Below, in pieces: positions 1 to 12,822 of a DNA stretch of 41,963 nt. The DNA lies in assembly GCA_002897115.2 (NCBI GenBank), contig BCIH01000001.1:13217-55179 (forward strand), written 5' to 3'. Under the pieces are notes generated by a model. It was not told where the DNA came from and ran no database searches. It saw only the letters and a program-made list of their open reading frames with translations. Positions within the stretch are counted from its first letter, which is position 1, and every line of letters starts with the position of its first letter. The DNA is from Prototheca cutis. Taxonomy: Eukaryota; Chlorophyta; Trebouxiophyceae; Chlorellales; Chlorellaceae. The translations under genes were made by a program, and so were the position numbers.

Positions 1-2110
1 CCAAAGACGGAGCTTCCGGAAGATGGGCTTGGCATAGTGCTTGCTGAGCGTCGGCTCGACCTCAGCAAACACGCGCAGGTACGCCAAGAAGTCTGCCACA
101 GTGCAGGCCCTGGCCCCGTTGGGTGCCTCGGCGGCCAGGCGCTGCAGGGCCTTGCGCACACCCTTGGTCATGAGCCTCTCGCATACCCTCCGGAACTTGC
201 GCGACCGTGTGAGGAACGCCCACTCCCTGCTGCTGATCCGCATGGTCAGGCGGCATCCCTTCTTGTGGCTCGAGTCCTCGTGCATGCAGTACATCAAGTC
301 CCCNCGGCCGGGGTCAATGAACACACACTTGCCGAGCTGCTCCAGCTCCTCGGGGCTGAGGTCATCGACGTAGCGCAGGCCCTCGAGGCCTCGGCGCTTC
401 ACGACCCTGCGTCGTGCGGCCGGCTGCTGCGCGCCCGCGCGATCTTGCTGAGGGGGNTCAATGCCGTCCGACTCCGCGCTAGCGGCGGTGCCAGCAGTAA
501 TGCTGGCGGCCCTGCCACGAACCACGCGGGAGCCGGTCGCTCCCTCTGCCTCGACTCGCGCGGCGCGGGTGCTGCCGCCGCCGTCCTCGTTGTCATTGCT
601 GTTGTCCCCGCCATCGCCAGGGAACTTCCGTTTCGCAGGCTGCGTGCGGCTGCTGCCGCCTTCGTCACCCATGTCACCGCGGCCCTCGCCGCCAGCGCCG
701 CCGCCACCAGCGCCGCCTCCTCCGTCGCCGTCGCCACCACCGCCGCCAGGGTGGCAGGCCCAGCGAGTCTGGCCCGGTGGCTTCTTGATGAAACTGCAGC
801 TCATGCCGTCAGAGCTTACGACTCCCTGGAACTTGTTTCCACTGACATCCTTGACCTCGCGGCGATCTGGCATCAGCAGTGTTCCCCAGATGAACTCCAA
901 GTTGGCCGCGAATGAGCCAAGCTTGCTGTCCTTCAGGAACTGCTTCGCAACGATGTAGTTGTCCATCTGCACCGCCCCAGGCACATGTGAGGTGTGCATA
1001 GGGATTGCCCGGAATGTGCGCATTCCCTCCTGGACGCGGAAGCGGGACATCGCGATCATCGCGCGAACGTGCTCCCTCGGGTTGNCCTTGGAGTCGTAGT
1101 AAAAGGTGCCCTTTTCGAAGCGGTANCCCGGGGGGTAGGCGTTGCGCAAGAGCTGCAGCAGCCGGTCGTACTTTGCCTGCTGCGTGGCGTCCATTCCCTC
1201 CACGGCCGCCTCCAGGCGCCCGAGCGCCTCCTTGATGCGCCTCGCGGGGCCGTTGACCTCCTGATCGCACGTCTCGTTGCGCCTCTCGCGATCCCAGCGC
1301 TCCCTGCGTGCCCGCGCATCCACCTCCTTCCGGCGGTCCTTGACGTTGAGGATCAGGTTCATGGTGCCCCGCACGTGCTCACCAAAGTGCTTGCGAACGT
1401 TGGCCTCCACTGCCGCGCACTGGGCCTTCCCCAGTACTTGGCATCCTGCACGTCAAGGAGCACCCGGCTCGTCTACCACGTGGTCTGGGCCATTGCGTGC
1501 CAATCCATTATAGACAATCCTGCATTCAGCCCGCGATGCCAGCAACACATGCAACCACAACTCAATCAGTCACCTGGTTCGGTGCGTGGTAGAACTGCCG
1601 CCGCTCGTACGCAGTCGCCTGCTGGAACATGGGCCAGGACCTCTGGAAACGGGCACGGAAGTACGTCGTTTCGTCGTTGCGTGTTTTCCTCCTAGGGTAG
1701 CTGACCATGTACAGGAAGGCCTCGGAAAAGAACCTGGGACAGACGAACCGCGTTGCAAAGTCCGAACTGCCCGCCTCGTCCTCCTCCAGCAACACGAGTG
1801 CGGCGAAGAACGAGGCATGCTGCTTCACGGGATGCATCTTTTGGACATACTGCTCCTGAGGACGATGGAACATGAGCTTCCAGGTGGCCAGCACCGACGC
1901 CTTGGCGGTCCTAAAGACGCCCTTGAGCGCCTCCCGGCCGCGGCCCAAAAGTCGCGGTCCATCGACCTCGCAATCCTGCCTGTTGTAACAAATGGGCGGA
2001 CGGATTGGGCAGGGCGGCGTGAAGTCTCCCACCTTCGGCACCTTCGGTTGGGGGGCCGTTAGAATGCCAATGCGCACGGGACAGCACCGCCTTCCAGAAC
2101 GGGAACTCAC
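1..2110 (-). CDS. Fanzor-type (eukaryotic TnpB-like, OMEGA) RNA-guided nuclease, partial at left edge
   Basis: Predicted RNA-guided DNA endonuclease of a transposon-linked family. The exon from about 1419 down to base 1 reads open for about 473 codons and runs off the window, so RuvC-II, the zinc finger and RuvC-III would lie outside. Visible landmarks in order are: a basic helical region (VEANVRKHFGEHVRGTMNL); the Fanzor signature RTFRAIPMHTSHVPGAVQMD at about 1010-950; SSDGMSCSFIKKPP; a Gly-rich linker with a basic AKRKFP patch; and the RuvC-I block CVFIDPGRGDLMYCMHED near 330-280, where the Asp is the expected catalytic residue. An upstream exon (about 2110 to 1574) ends CAG|GTGACT. The acceptor near 1420 is chosen because it keeps frame. 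That upstream ORF opens without an ATG, so the true N-terminus is unresolved. Family assignment is strong. Activity is unknown. Confidence 0.85.
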
Positions 2111-2279
2111 GAGTTGATGTCGACCTGGCTCTCCTATTCGTCCAGAAGACCATGGAACCTGCGCTGGCAGGTCGCACGCACTGACGCCTTGACGGTCGTC
2201 ATGGCGCCCCTGGGCGCCTCCCGCCCGCTACCCCAAAAGTTGCGGGCCATTCACGTTGCACCAGTTATTGTAATGGGTG
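1861..2279. repeat. Diverged direct duplication in the Fanzor 5' region
   Basis: Bases 1861-1997 and about 2147-2279 are recognisably the same sequence about 286 bp apart; both contain GACGCCTTG followed by a GCGCCTCCCG block and CCCCAAAAGT/GCCCAAAAGT. Read on the minus strand both would encode a GP(Q/R)LLG-type segment, but the outer copy (2147-2279) has a stop right after LLG. The inner copy lies in the open upstream exon of the Fanzor gene. This is seen directly. Whether it is an exon duplication or a repeat inside the mobile element is not decidable here. Confidence 0.6.
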
Positions 2280-2716
2280 CATGAAATAGATAGGTTCGCG
2301 GGGAATCCCCGTATGTTAGACCGGGTTCCCACTGGCCGACCCTCCTCGGAAGACGCAGGGCCCTTGGCCTGGGTCAATGGCCAGGACCTTGTAAAACCTC
2401 CTTGCACGACCTGTCCCATGAAGGAACTAAGCCCATTTTCTGAGCGACGCGGCAAGGGAATGTGGTGAAACAGACATTTTGGGAGACATGCCCTTGCTGC
2501 GCAGGTGGGAGTCGATGGATCTCGAGAAGGTTTCATCATTTTCTGCCGTCACTGTACGTCGGAAAAAAATGAAATTCGTGGCAATCCCCCGCAGGTCGGT
2601 CGGCACTGATCCAACATCATGGGCACCGTCGAGGTTCGTGACATCAGGCTTTTACCTCAGATGTAGAATTTGGAGATGTTTTGCTGATTTTGACTCGCTC
2701 CAAAGGGGGAGGCGCA
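2280..2716. other. Intergenic region between Fanzor and mini-RNase III genes
   Basis: The two flanking genes point away from each other. No convincing coding exon or RNA was seen. It would hold the promoter of the mini-RNase III gene and possibly 5' sequence of the Fanzor locus. Confidence 0.4.
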
Positions 2717-3677
2717 ATGGCGCGAGCTGGAGCGCCGGGCCTGATGGCGGCTCCAGGCCATAGGGGCGCCAAGCGCGGCCTGCTACCTAGCGCAGGCAAT
2801 GGCCCATTTCTTCCACACCCACATCGACCTTTTTGGAGTATATCTGCAAGACAATGCAGATTACCAATGCAGTCGACGGAACTTCCCCATGCCCAAGTCG
2901 CTCAGCCCACGGAAGGAGCATCGGACAAGCAGAACCCCATCCCCGAGGCCCTACGCGCCGCTTGCAGCCCCGCAGCCCTGGCCTTTCTTGGCGATGCCGT
3001 CTGGGAGGTGGGTTGTCTATTTCTTGTGCATTCCATGTGACCCGACGTGCACCCTTTTGATCACCTTGCTCCTTGGCCTTGCTTGTGACAATATGTGTTC
3101 CCCCCCACACACATGCCCCCCCCAACAGCTGGCGGTGCGGCGAGCTCACCTGCTGCCGCCGCGGCGGTTGGGTGACTACCACGACGCCGCACGTGCCGAG
3201 GTGCGGGCCGAGGCACAGGCGCACTGTCACGACCAACTGGTTCAGGGCGAGGTGCTGGGGCCCTCGGAGCGCGAGGTGCTGCGCTGGGGCGCAAACGCCC
3301 AAGGTCGGCTCGGGCATGGTTCCGGGGTTTTAGGGGCTGGCACGGAGCTGCCTCGTGGCAGGCAGAAACGCTGAGCCATCTGCCCCATGGATGCTCTTGA
3401 TGCAAGGACAATCACCTCAATCGGCTGTCGTAGTCACTTTTGCTAGACAACAAGAAACGACGACGGCAACGTCAGTCACCCCACCCCTGCCCTCCTTCTC
3501 GCAGGCGGCGTGCCGCGGCGGCTGGCCGGTGCCTCGCTGAACCGACTGACCTACCGCAAGGCCACGGCGGTGGAGTGCCTGTTCGGCTACCTGCACGTCT
3601 GTGACCCCGGCCGCGGTGACGAGCTCATGCGCTGGCTGCGGGCTGCTGGGGCGCTGCCCCCCACACTGCCGCCGTGA
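2717..3677 (+). CDS. Mini-ribonuclease III (RNase III-like, probably plastid)
   Basis: Double-stranded-RNA endonuclease lacking a dsRNA-binding domain; in bacteria and plant plastids the family trims rRNA and intron RNA. Three exons, 2717-3007, 3129-3303 and 3505-3677, join in phase to 212 aa. After a Pro/Arg/Ser-rich N-terminus of about 75 residues that could be a transit peptide come the family blocks ALAFLGDAVWE, a basic helix, REVLRWGANAQ, and LTYRKATAVECLFGYLHV, whose Asp and Glu are the expected metal ligands. ATG 2717 was chosen because the longer frame opens only with TTG. Convergent with the MYB gene, stops 148 bp apart. Confidence 0.85.
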
Positions 3678-3825
3678 TCACGGGAGTGTACACTGGAGAG
3701 GAAGAGAGAAGGGCACAGCATGGATGGGGCATACAGGCCCCGGCCCGACATCGCGAGGGTGCCCAGCCTGGCACGGATGAACTTGGGCAGAGGGCTTTCC
3801 AGAAAAAGGGGGCATCTCTGACCTG

Positions 3826-6270
3826 TTATGCGGGATCTCGTGGCGAGAGCTGAACGCCCACCTCGGCCGCCACGGCCGCCGAGTAGACGTGGAGCGCCGC
3901 CGCGTCCGGAGCCTGCAGGTTTGTTGTTGTTGTGGGGGTGGGGTCGTTGGAATGTGCAGCCACGTTGATAATGTGGGGAGGAATGAGTGCGTCCGGGGCC
4001 TTGGGAACAGAGCAGAATGCAGGGGGAGGCCGTAGGGCATCTCCAACCTGGACACACCTCAACTGCATGGGGGACAAGCCGCGTTGCCTGTTGCTTTCCA
4101 CTCACAAGGCCAAATTGGAAACTGTGCTCCGTCCTGCATGCATATAGGGAGAGGGAGAAGCCATTGAGGCGGTCTAGCATCAGGAGATCAGGGCCATAAG
4201 GCATGCACTCTGGAGCAGCATGGGCCACGAAATTCCTCAAACCGGGGGGGTAACGACTGGAAATACCCACAAACCTGAGCTGGCCGTCCACAGTCCCTGG
4301 ATCGATCGCCACAATCTGCGCGGCCAGAGACAACGGGGACGGCGCAAGTTGACATTGAACAGAGAGGCTTCTTGCGCTGGCCTGCCAGCTGTTGGAGCCC
4401 AGGAGCACGCATGTCCCTCAGGCCAGCGACCCTCCCCCTTCCCTCCCAACCTGCTGCGGCTGGCGGAAGAGTCCCGCGCGAAAAGCCGGCGCTGCGAGCT
4501 TGGCTGCCTCAAGCAGCGTGATCCGGATGTTTTGTGGAATGCTGGCAAGCAACGCCACCGACTCCTGTGCTTTGAGGTAAAGGTGGGAATGCGGATGGGA
4601 TGTGTGTTTTGCCTCGCTGGCATTTACTGCACCGGTCTCCCAACCGACTTGCCCCCCCCCCCCCCCNCNCNCACACACTGGGGGAAACTAGCCAAGTGCA
4701 TGCATGGCTATTCAAAGAGCTCAATCACACAACAAAGCCACCAGTCCAATCGTACCTCCAGACTTGGTGTTTCGCCCTTGCCTGGCCCCGGTGGGCCGAG
4801 CTCCGAGCCGGGGCTGGGCGGCTGGGCGCCTTCAGCCAGGTCCCAGACTCCCGTGCTGGCATGCCCTGCCCGCCGACTGCTAGGCCCCGAGGCACGCTCA
4901 CCGCTGGAGCACGGCTCATCCCGTCGGTGGGAGGAGGGGCCGCAGGGCGAGTCGCTGCAGTCCCAGCTCACCGTGGCACCAGTGTGTGTGCCCTGGCTGT
5001 CTTGCTGCAGCGAGGGGTCATGTCGGGTGGACAAGGGGGCTGGGTTTCAAAGGTTGGCTGCCAGAGTGGCACCAGCAGGGGTGGCCGGGCTGTCACCTGA
5101 CACGCCGGCGATCCGCTCCCAGGATTGGCCGAGTGGTGGTACAGTAAGCATTTCCCCCCACCATCTGTGCGTGGACATACAGATACACACACACAGCCAG
5201 ACAAGCAATGCAACACAAGCCACAGAAAGGAATCGGGATACCCAAGAGCAACCAAGGGGCACGAGCTGCAGCCAAGCCACTCGCTCACCGTGCCACAGCG
5301 GTCATAGGGATCGTGGGCTCGCTGCCGGAGCACCGTTTCCAAATCCATCCTCCCGTCCAGGAAGATGTTGGAGTCGTAGTTCCCAGCTTCAGGCAGTGGA
5401 AAATGGGGAGGAGCTTGCTGATGCAGCAGCCGGAGTTGGGGCATGGTGGGGGACCGCCAGCCAAAGACAAGTAGCTGCACGCAAGAGCATGGAACCCAGG
5501 CCTGCATCTGTCGAGAAAAGTCTCGTTGCCCCCCCCCCCCTCCTCCCCGCAACATGCATACAGAAGCCATACTCACTGAGGCTCATCCGCTTGAGTGTGG
5601 AGTTCCAGTGGTTCTTCACGGCGTTGTCGGTCCGCCCAGGCAGCAGTTTTGCGATGACTGCAGTGTGGGGGACAATGTAAGTGAGGACAGCTGCAGGTTG
5701 ATTTCCCGGACTCTTCTTAGGGCACGGTCCATGCAGCCAGGTCCTGACCGTTCCCAGCACCCATGAGATACATCTGTAAATCCAACAGCTCTGGCAGCCG
5801 ACTCACTGGCCCATTTGTTGCCGTGGATCCTATGGCTCAGCACAATCACCGCATCTTCCCATGCGTCAAATGGCTCTTTCTTGACGTGGGGATTCAGCTG
5901 GTTGCACCATCTGTTCACGTGGTGGAGGACAGGGACTGCCGCATCCCACTCGTCACTTCAGAATCCAGAGACATGCACTCGTTTAATACCGTGAACAAAG
6001 TCGGAGGCCCATGCAAAACCGGCTTACCGCAGGCGGCAGCTCTTCCCTGACCGACCCTCGATGCCCCCAGCAATGATGCTCCAGTTCTTGGGCCCGAACT
6101 CCTGGATCAGGTTCTTGAGCAGCTCGTCCTCCTGAAAAAGAGAATGTACATAAGGTACGAATCCATCGTACGAAGAGATCTTGCGGTGTTGCGCTGCCGA
6201 ACCTGCCCCACGCGCCAGGCCACACCTCGGGGGTCCATGGGCCACGCTTGAAGTTATCCTGTTTCCCCAT
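3826..6270 (-). CDS. R2R3-MYB transcription factor (subgroup-22-like)
   Basis: Sequence-specific DNA-binding regulator. Exons 6270-6226, 6131-6028, 5910-5807, 5657-5577, 5413-5289, 5004-4756, 4564-4451, 4388-4275 and 3912-3826 join in phase to about 340 aa. R2 spans about residues 8-58 ([16 protein letters not shown], then [20 protein letters not shown]). R3 spans about 60-110 (W of [37 protein letters not shown]). The third helix wording matches plant MYB44/70/73/77-type proteins (established knowledge). The C-terminal exons 5004-3826 are supported only by splice sites and phase; a small extra exon near 5125-5107 is possible. Starts 333 bp from the divergent ThDP enzyme gene. Confidence 0.8.
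4652..4678. repeat. Poly(C)-(CA)n microsatellite with assembly Ns
   Basis: A run of about 15 C followed by C/N alternation and CA repeats, inside a MYB intron (between the exons at 4756 and 4564). The Ns suggest unresolved length. Confidence 0.85.
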
Positions 6271-6603
6271 GCCGGACGGCCTGGCCCTTGGCACAGAACT
6301 ACAGTCGCTTCGTAATACTCTCTATCATTTCACAACCGTCCAAAGCATGTCGTTTCCTGGGGGCCGGGGCAGTTTTGGTGGCACCGGAACGGTCTGGCAT
6401 CTCCCCCCGCGTCAGGTGACGCGAAATTGAACTCCCGGGGTTTTCCGCCATTTTTCCGCCGTGCAGACCAAAATGCTCCCCCGACTCGTACGAAAAAGCC
6501 CATCGGTGCCTCCCAAGCCTTGATCGGGGTCTGAACCGCAAAGTAATGAGATAACATCTGGCATTGCGCTGAAGGCGTGGGTGGAGACGAGCGGCGGCTC
6601 ACG
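6271..6603. promoter_or_regulatory. Divergent promoter region, MYB / ThDP enzyme
   Basis: 333 bp between two start codons pointing apart, so both promoters should lie here. It contains CCCGGGG at about 6433, a repeated TTTCCGCC/TTTTTCCGCC pair near 6441-6460, and GCATTGCGCT at 6561-6570, a 10-mer also present in the ACK/PTA divergent region. No TATA box was obvious. Function is inferred from position only. Confidence 0.5.
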
Positions 6604-8462
6604 ATGACCAAGCCGTTGACGGGGGCGGACCTGGTGATGCAGGCTGCCGCGGATGTCGGCATCGATGTCTGCTTCGCCAACCCCGGTGCGTAGATTCCGG
6701 TTTATCATGCTTGTTTATGGTCATTAGCCCCCGCGATCGGTGAATCCCGAGGGAGTCAGGCCCCCTTGCCCGCGCACAGGGACCTCTGAGATGCACATGG
6801 TTGGGGCCCTGGACGGCACCCCCGGCATCCGGCCCGTGCTGGGCCTGCACGAGACGGTGTGCACGGGCGCTGCGGACGGCTATGCCCGCATGACCCGGCN
6901 CCCCGCCATGACCCTGCTGCACCTGGGCCCCGGCCTGGCCAACGGCCTGGCCAACCTGCACAACGCCCGCCGGGCCCGATCGCCCGTTGTTAACATTGTA
7001 GGCGACATGGCGCGCTGGCATGCATCCGCCGACGCACTGCTGAACATGGACATTCCCGCACTGGCAGGCACCGTCAGCGCGCGAGTGGTGAAGCTAGCGA
7101 CGGCCACGGACGCGGCGCGGGAGCTGGCCGCTGCGGCTGGGGAGCGTGGGGTCACCACGCTCATCGTGCCGCACGATGTGTCTTGGGCCCAGCACACAGG
7201 GGGTGATAAAAGGAGCGGTGCTGCTGCGGCTGTTGACCCTGTGGCCAGCCGTGCTACAACCGCCGAAGCCACCACCACTGCACCGACCGGTTCTCAATCC
7301 GGCAACCCGCTCCCCGAGGGCGCGATGCAGTTCATCCGTGACCTGGCGGCGGCGATGCGGTCGGCCCCCCCTGGCAAGCTGGCGCTGTACTGCGGCGGCG
7401 CGGCCGCGCTGCGAAACGACGGCGCGCTGCACGCGGTGGGGCAGATTGCCGCGGCCACGGGCGCGACCATGCTCTGTGAAAACGCGTTCGCTCGCGTCGA
7501 CCGGGGCGCAGGGCTGCCCGCACTCGTCCGTGTGCCTTACTTTCCACAGGATGCCCAGACTGCACTCAGTAAATTTGATACCATCGTGTTTCTAGATTCA
7601 CGACGGCCGGTGGCCATGTTTGGGTACGAGGGCGGGCCTAGCCAGCTCGTGAGCCAGCCTGACGAGAAAGTCTGGGAGCTGGACGCTCAAGTCGCCGACG
7701 TGCCCGCGTTGCTTGCCGCACTGCGTGACGAGCTGGGCGCGGGGGGAATCGTCCCCGGGAAAAACTGCCGCGGCACATTTGCCCCTTCAACACGCCCGCC
7801 GCTGCCTCGTGGAAGGTTGACCGCCACAGCCATGTGCACCGTCGTGGCCGCGCTGCAGCCCGAAGACTGCATCGTTGTTGACGAATCCATCACCAGCGGC
7901 GGCGCGTACTGGGCGGCATCGGCCGGGTGCCCGTCGTTCTCCCACCTGACCCTCACGGGTGGCGCCATCGGGTGCGGCATCCCGCTGGCCCTGGGCGCCG
8001 CCCTCGCCCGACCAGCCGCCCGCGTCATCACGCTGCAAGCCGACGGCAGCGGGCTCTACTCGGCGCAGGGCCTCTGGTCGCAGGCCCGTGAACGAGCGCG
8101 CGTGCTTACGATTGTCTGCGCGAACCGGACGTACGCCATCCTCAAGATCGAGCTGGCCAAGCAGCACATCGCGCCCGGGTCAGTTTGTCTGTTCTTTGTT
8201 GTTTTATTGTTATTTCTTCTTGCCCCTACACCGCTACAACCACTGCCAAGAATAAGCAAAGAAACAACCCCACAAAGAAAACAGGAATGGACCGGCGGCG
8301 CAGGCGCTGACAGACATCGGACGTCCGGCCATCGACTGGGTGGCGCTGGCCACGGGATTCGGCGTCCCCGCGGTGCAAGTGCAGACGTGCGAAGAGCTCG
8401 CGGAGCAGGTGAAGCACGGCCTGGAACTGAACGGACCCATGCTCATCGAAGCGCTGTTGTGA
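6604..8462 (+). CDS. ThDP-dependent enzyme, acetolactate synthase large-subunit-like
   Basis: Predicted thiamine-diphosphate enzyme of the acetolactate synthase/benzoylformate decarboxylase superfamily. Exons 6604-6685, 6780-8178 and 8285-8462 join in phase to 552 aa. The N-terminal pyrimidine-binding domain has [14 protein letters not shown] and [16 protein letters not shown] (Glu is the ThDP activator). The middle domain is about residues 190-340. The C-terminal domain carries [20 protein letters not shown] and then [11 protein letters not shown], the GDG...N diphosphate/Mg2+ motif with the first Gly replaced by Ala, as I recall also for bacterial homologues of this subgroup. No transit peptide is evident, unlike plastid branched-chain acetolactate synthase, so a cytosolic role on another 2-oxoacid is possible. 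The exact substrate is unknown. Resemblance to a bacterial subgroup suggests ancient transfer, unproven. Confidence 0.85.
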
Positions 8463-8858
8463 TTTGGAAAGAAAGAAAGGCTGCTGGAGTCTGGCAACGT
8501 GCGAGCGCCACCGCTATCAATGCTCCTTGTGCCCCTCAAAGAATACAAAATGACGATTGTCATCTCATTTCAATTGCACACACAACACGTGTTGATTGAC
8601 AATTTCTAGTTCTTGCATTCGGGGGCGTGGGCCGGACGGGAGCAGCGCGGGGCCCCGAACTTCCGGGGGGAAATCCCCCGGTCTCTTGCCACATGTCACG
8701 TGAGGATACCCCGCCCGGTTCCCCACGCGACCTGCTTAGCACGTGTCGTGTGTTGCACCTGGCATTCATCAGGTGCACCACATCGCCCTTTGATCTTTTT
8801 TACCCGCGGCCTGGATCCACCTCGACGCCCGCCCATCGAACACCCAAGCCCCGGAACG
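8463..8858. promoter_or_regulatory. Upstream region of the ornithine carbamoyltransferase gene
   Basis: 396 bp between the ThDP enzyme stop and the OTC start. It includes a perfect palindrome CCGGGGG/CCCCCGG (8663-8669 with 8675-8681). No coding exon recognised. It should hold the 3' UTR of the first gene and the promoter of the second. Confidence 0.45.
8663..8681. repeat. Perfect palindrome upstream of OTC
   Basis: CCGGGGG, five spacer bases, CCCCCGG. It can form a 7-bp stem. It lies about 180 bp upstream of the OTC start codon. Role unknown. Confidence 0.7.
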
Positions 8859-11424
<2,566 letters not shown>

Positions 11425-11467
11425 GCAGAAGAAAAGGGATGAGAAGATTGCACTCTTGCTGCTGCAT

Positions 11468-11481
11468 TTTACAGCACTTAC
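11468..11481 (-). terminator. Putative poly(A) signals of the ALIX gene
   Basis: Two TGTAA pentamers on the minus strand (11481-11477 and 11472-11468), about 42-55 nt past the ALIX stop. TGTAA is the usual chlorophyte poly(A) signal. Inferred from motif and spacing. Confidence 0.5.
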
Positions 11482-11522
11482 ATTTGGTTTCCATGATGGA
11501 TGCATGGATGTGCACAGCCGCA

Positions 11523-12786
11523 TCACCGCAGAAGGTCAGTGAAGTAGTTACCCGCACTCTGGGCCGTAGTCGGCGGCTGCTGGGGCTGGGGTGGGGGCGG
11601 TGGTGGCCGTGAGGTGCTGGACTGGCTGCCATACTGGCCATAGGAGCTGGGGGCACCGTAGCCATAGTGCTGCTGAGGGGGAGGGGGTGCCGGCGCATGG
11701 GCCCAGCTGCTGGCTTGAGCTGCCTGCTGCTGTTGGGCTTGGGGGGGGGGTGCCGAGCTGTAGCCCTGGTGTCCGTAGTGCTGCTGGCTCGGTGCAACAG
11801 GGTAGGGCCCGGCCTGGGTGCCAGGGTACTGCTGCTGCCGCTGCGAGTAGGCAGGATACTGCTGCTGCTGCTGCGAGTAGGCCGGATACTGGTGCGCATC
11901 GTAAGCTGGCCTGCCGACAGCCTGCTGCTGCTGCTGGGCTTGTGGCGGTGGGGGGGGAGGGCTCACTTGCAGCGTGGACATCTGCGTCGACAGCCACTCT
12001 GCCTCTGACCGTTTCCGCAAATCGTCCACCATCTCGTCCCTGGTGTGTGTGCAGGCAGGGAGGTGGGGTTGGTTGTGGTCCACGTTCTTCGACGCATCGC
12101 TGCACCCTAAGACCATGCACTACGACCATGCACCATCGCTGCCTCGCTCTTTGCCACCCACCAGCCAAATGCCAGCCAACAAGCGCTGTAGTTCGTGCCC
12201 TGGAAGAAGCACGAGTACCATCAAGCAAACACACGCACCGCTGCATGCGCCGCGTGAGCACATGGTCGCCGGCATGCTGCTTGAGCTGCTCCACGGCCTC
12301 CTGCAGGCTCATGTAGAACCGCAGGCCCTCCGCCAGGTTGTCCTGCATTTCCTTGAACCTGCTGCACTGGCTCCGGATCCCCGCCGCCGCAGTCTGTCAC
12401 CATGGGGATGGTATCGTTGGATGGCTCGGCGGCCAGCAGGATTGCTTGTCTGTGCGGTGCTCTCACAATAATTTAAACCCGAATAACGATGACATCACCA
12501 ACAAGCAAGCAAGCAAACAGACAAGCAAGCAAATGATTCCAACGGCATACCTGGCAGGCGCGGCGCCAGTCTTCGTAGCCGTGGTCTTCTTTGAACCGGG
12601 CCTGGGCGGTCCGCACGACGGCCAGGAGCTGGGCCTGCTTGGTAGCATTGGCTTCGACTTCTGCCACCAGGTCATCGTACTTGGCCAGCTCCTGCTTGAA
12701 AAGCTCCTCAGGGCTCCGCGGCGAAGCCAGCAGCTTGGGCAGGATGTTGTCCGACCGTTTGCGCTCCTGTGACAGATAGAGAGTTA

Positions 12787-12822
<36 letters not shown>

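Noticed and set aside
3587..4408. 273-codon minus frame at the MYB 3' end
   Set aside because: It overlaps the last exon of mini-RNase III and has no motif. A spliced terminal exon 3912-3826 keeps phase instead.
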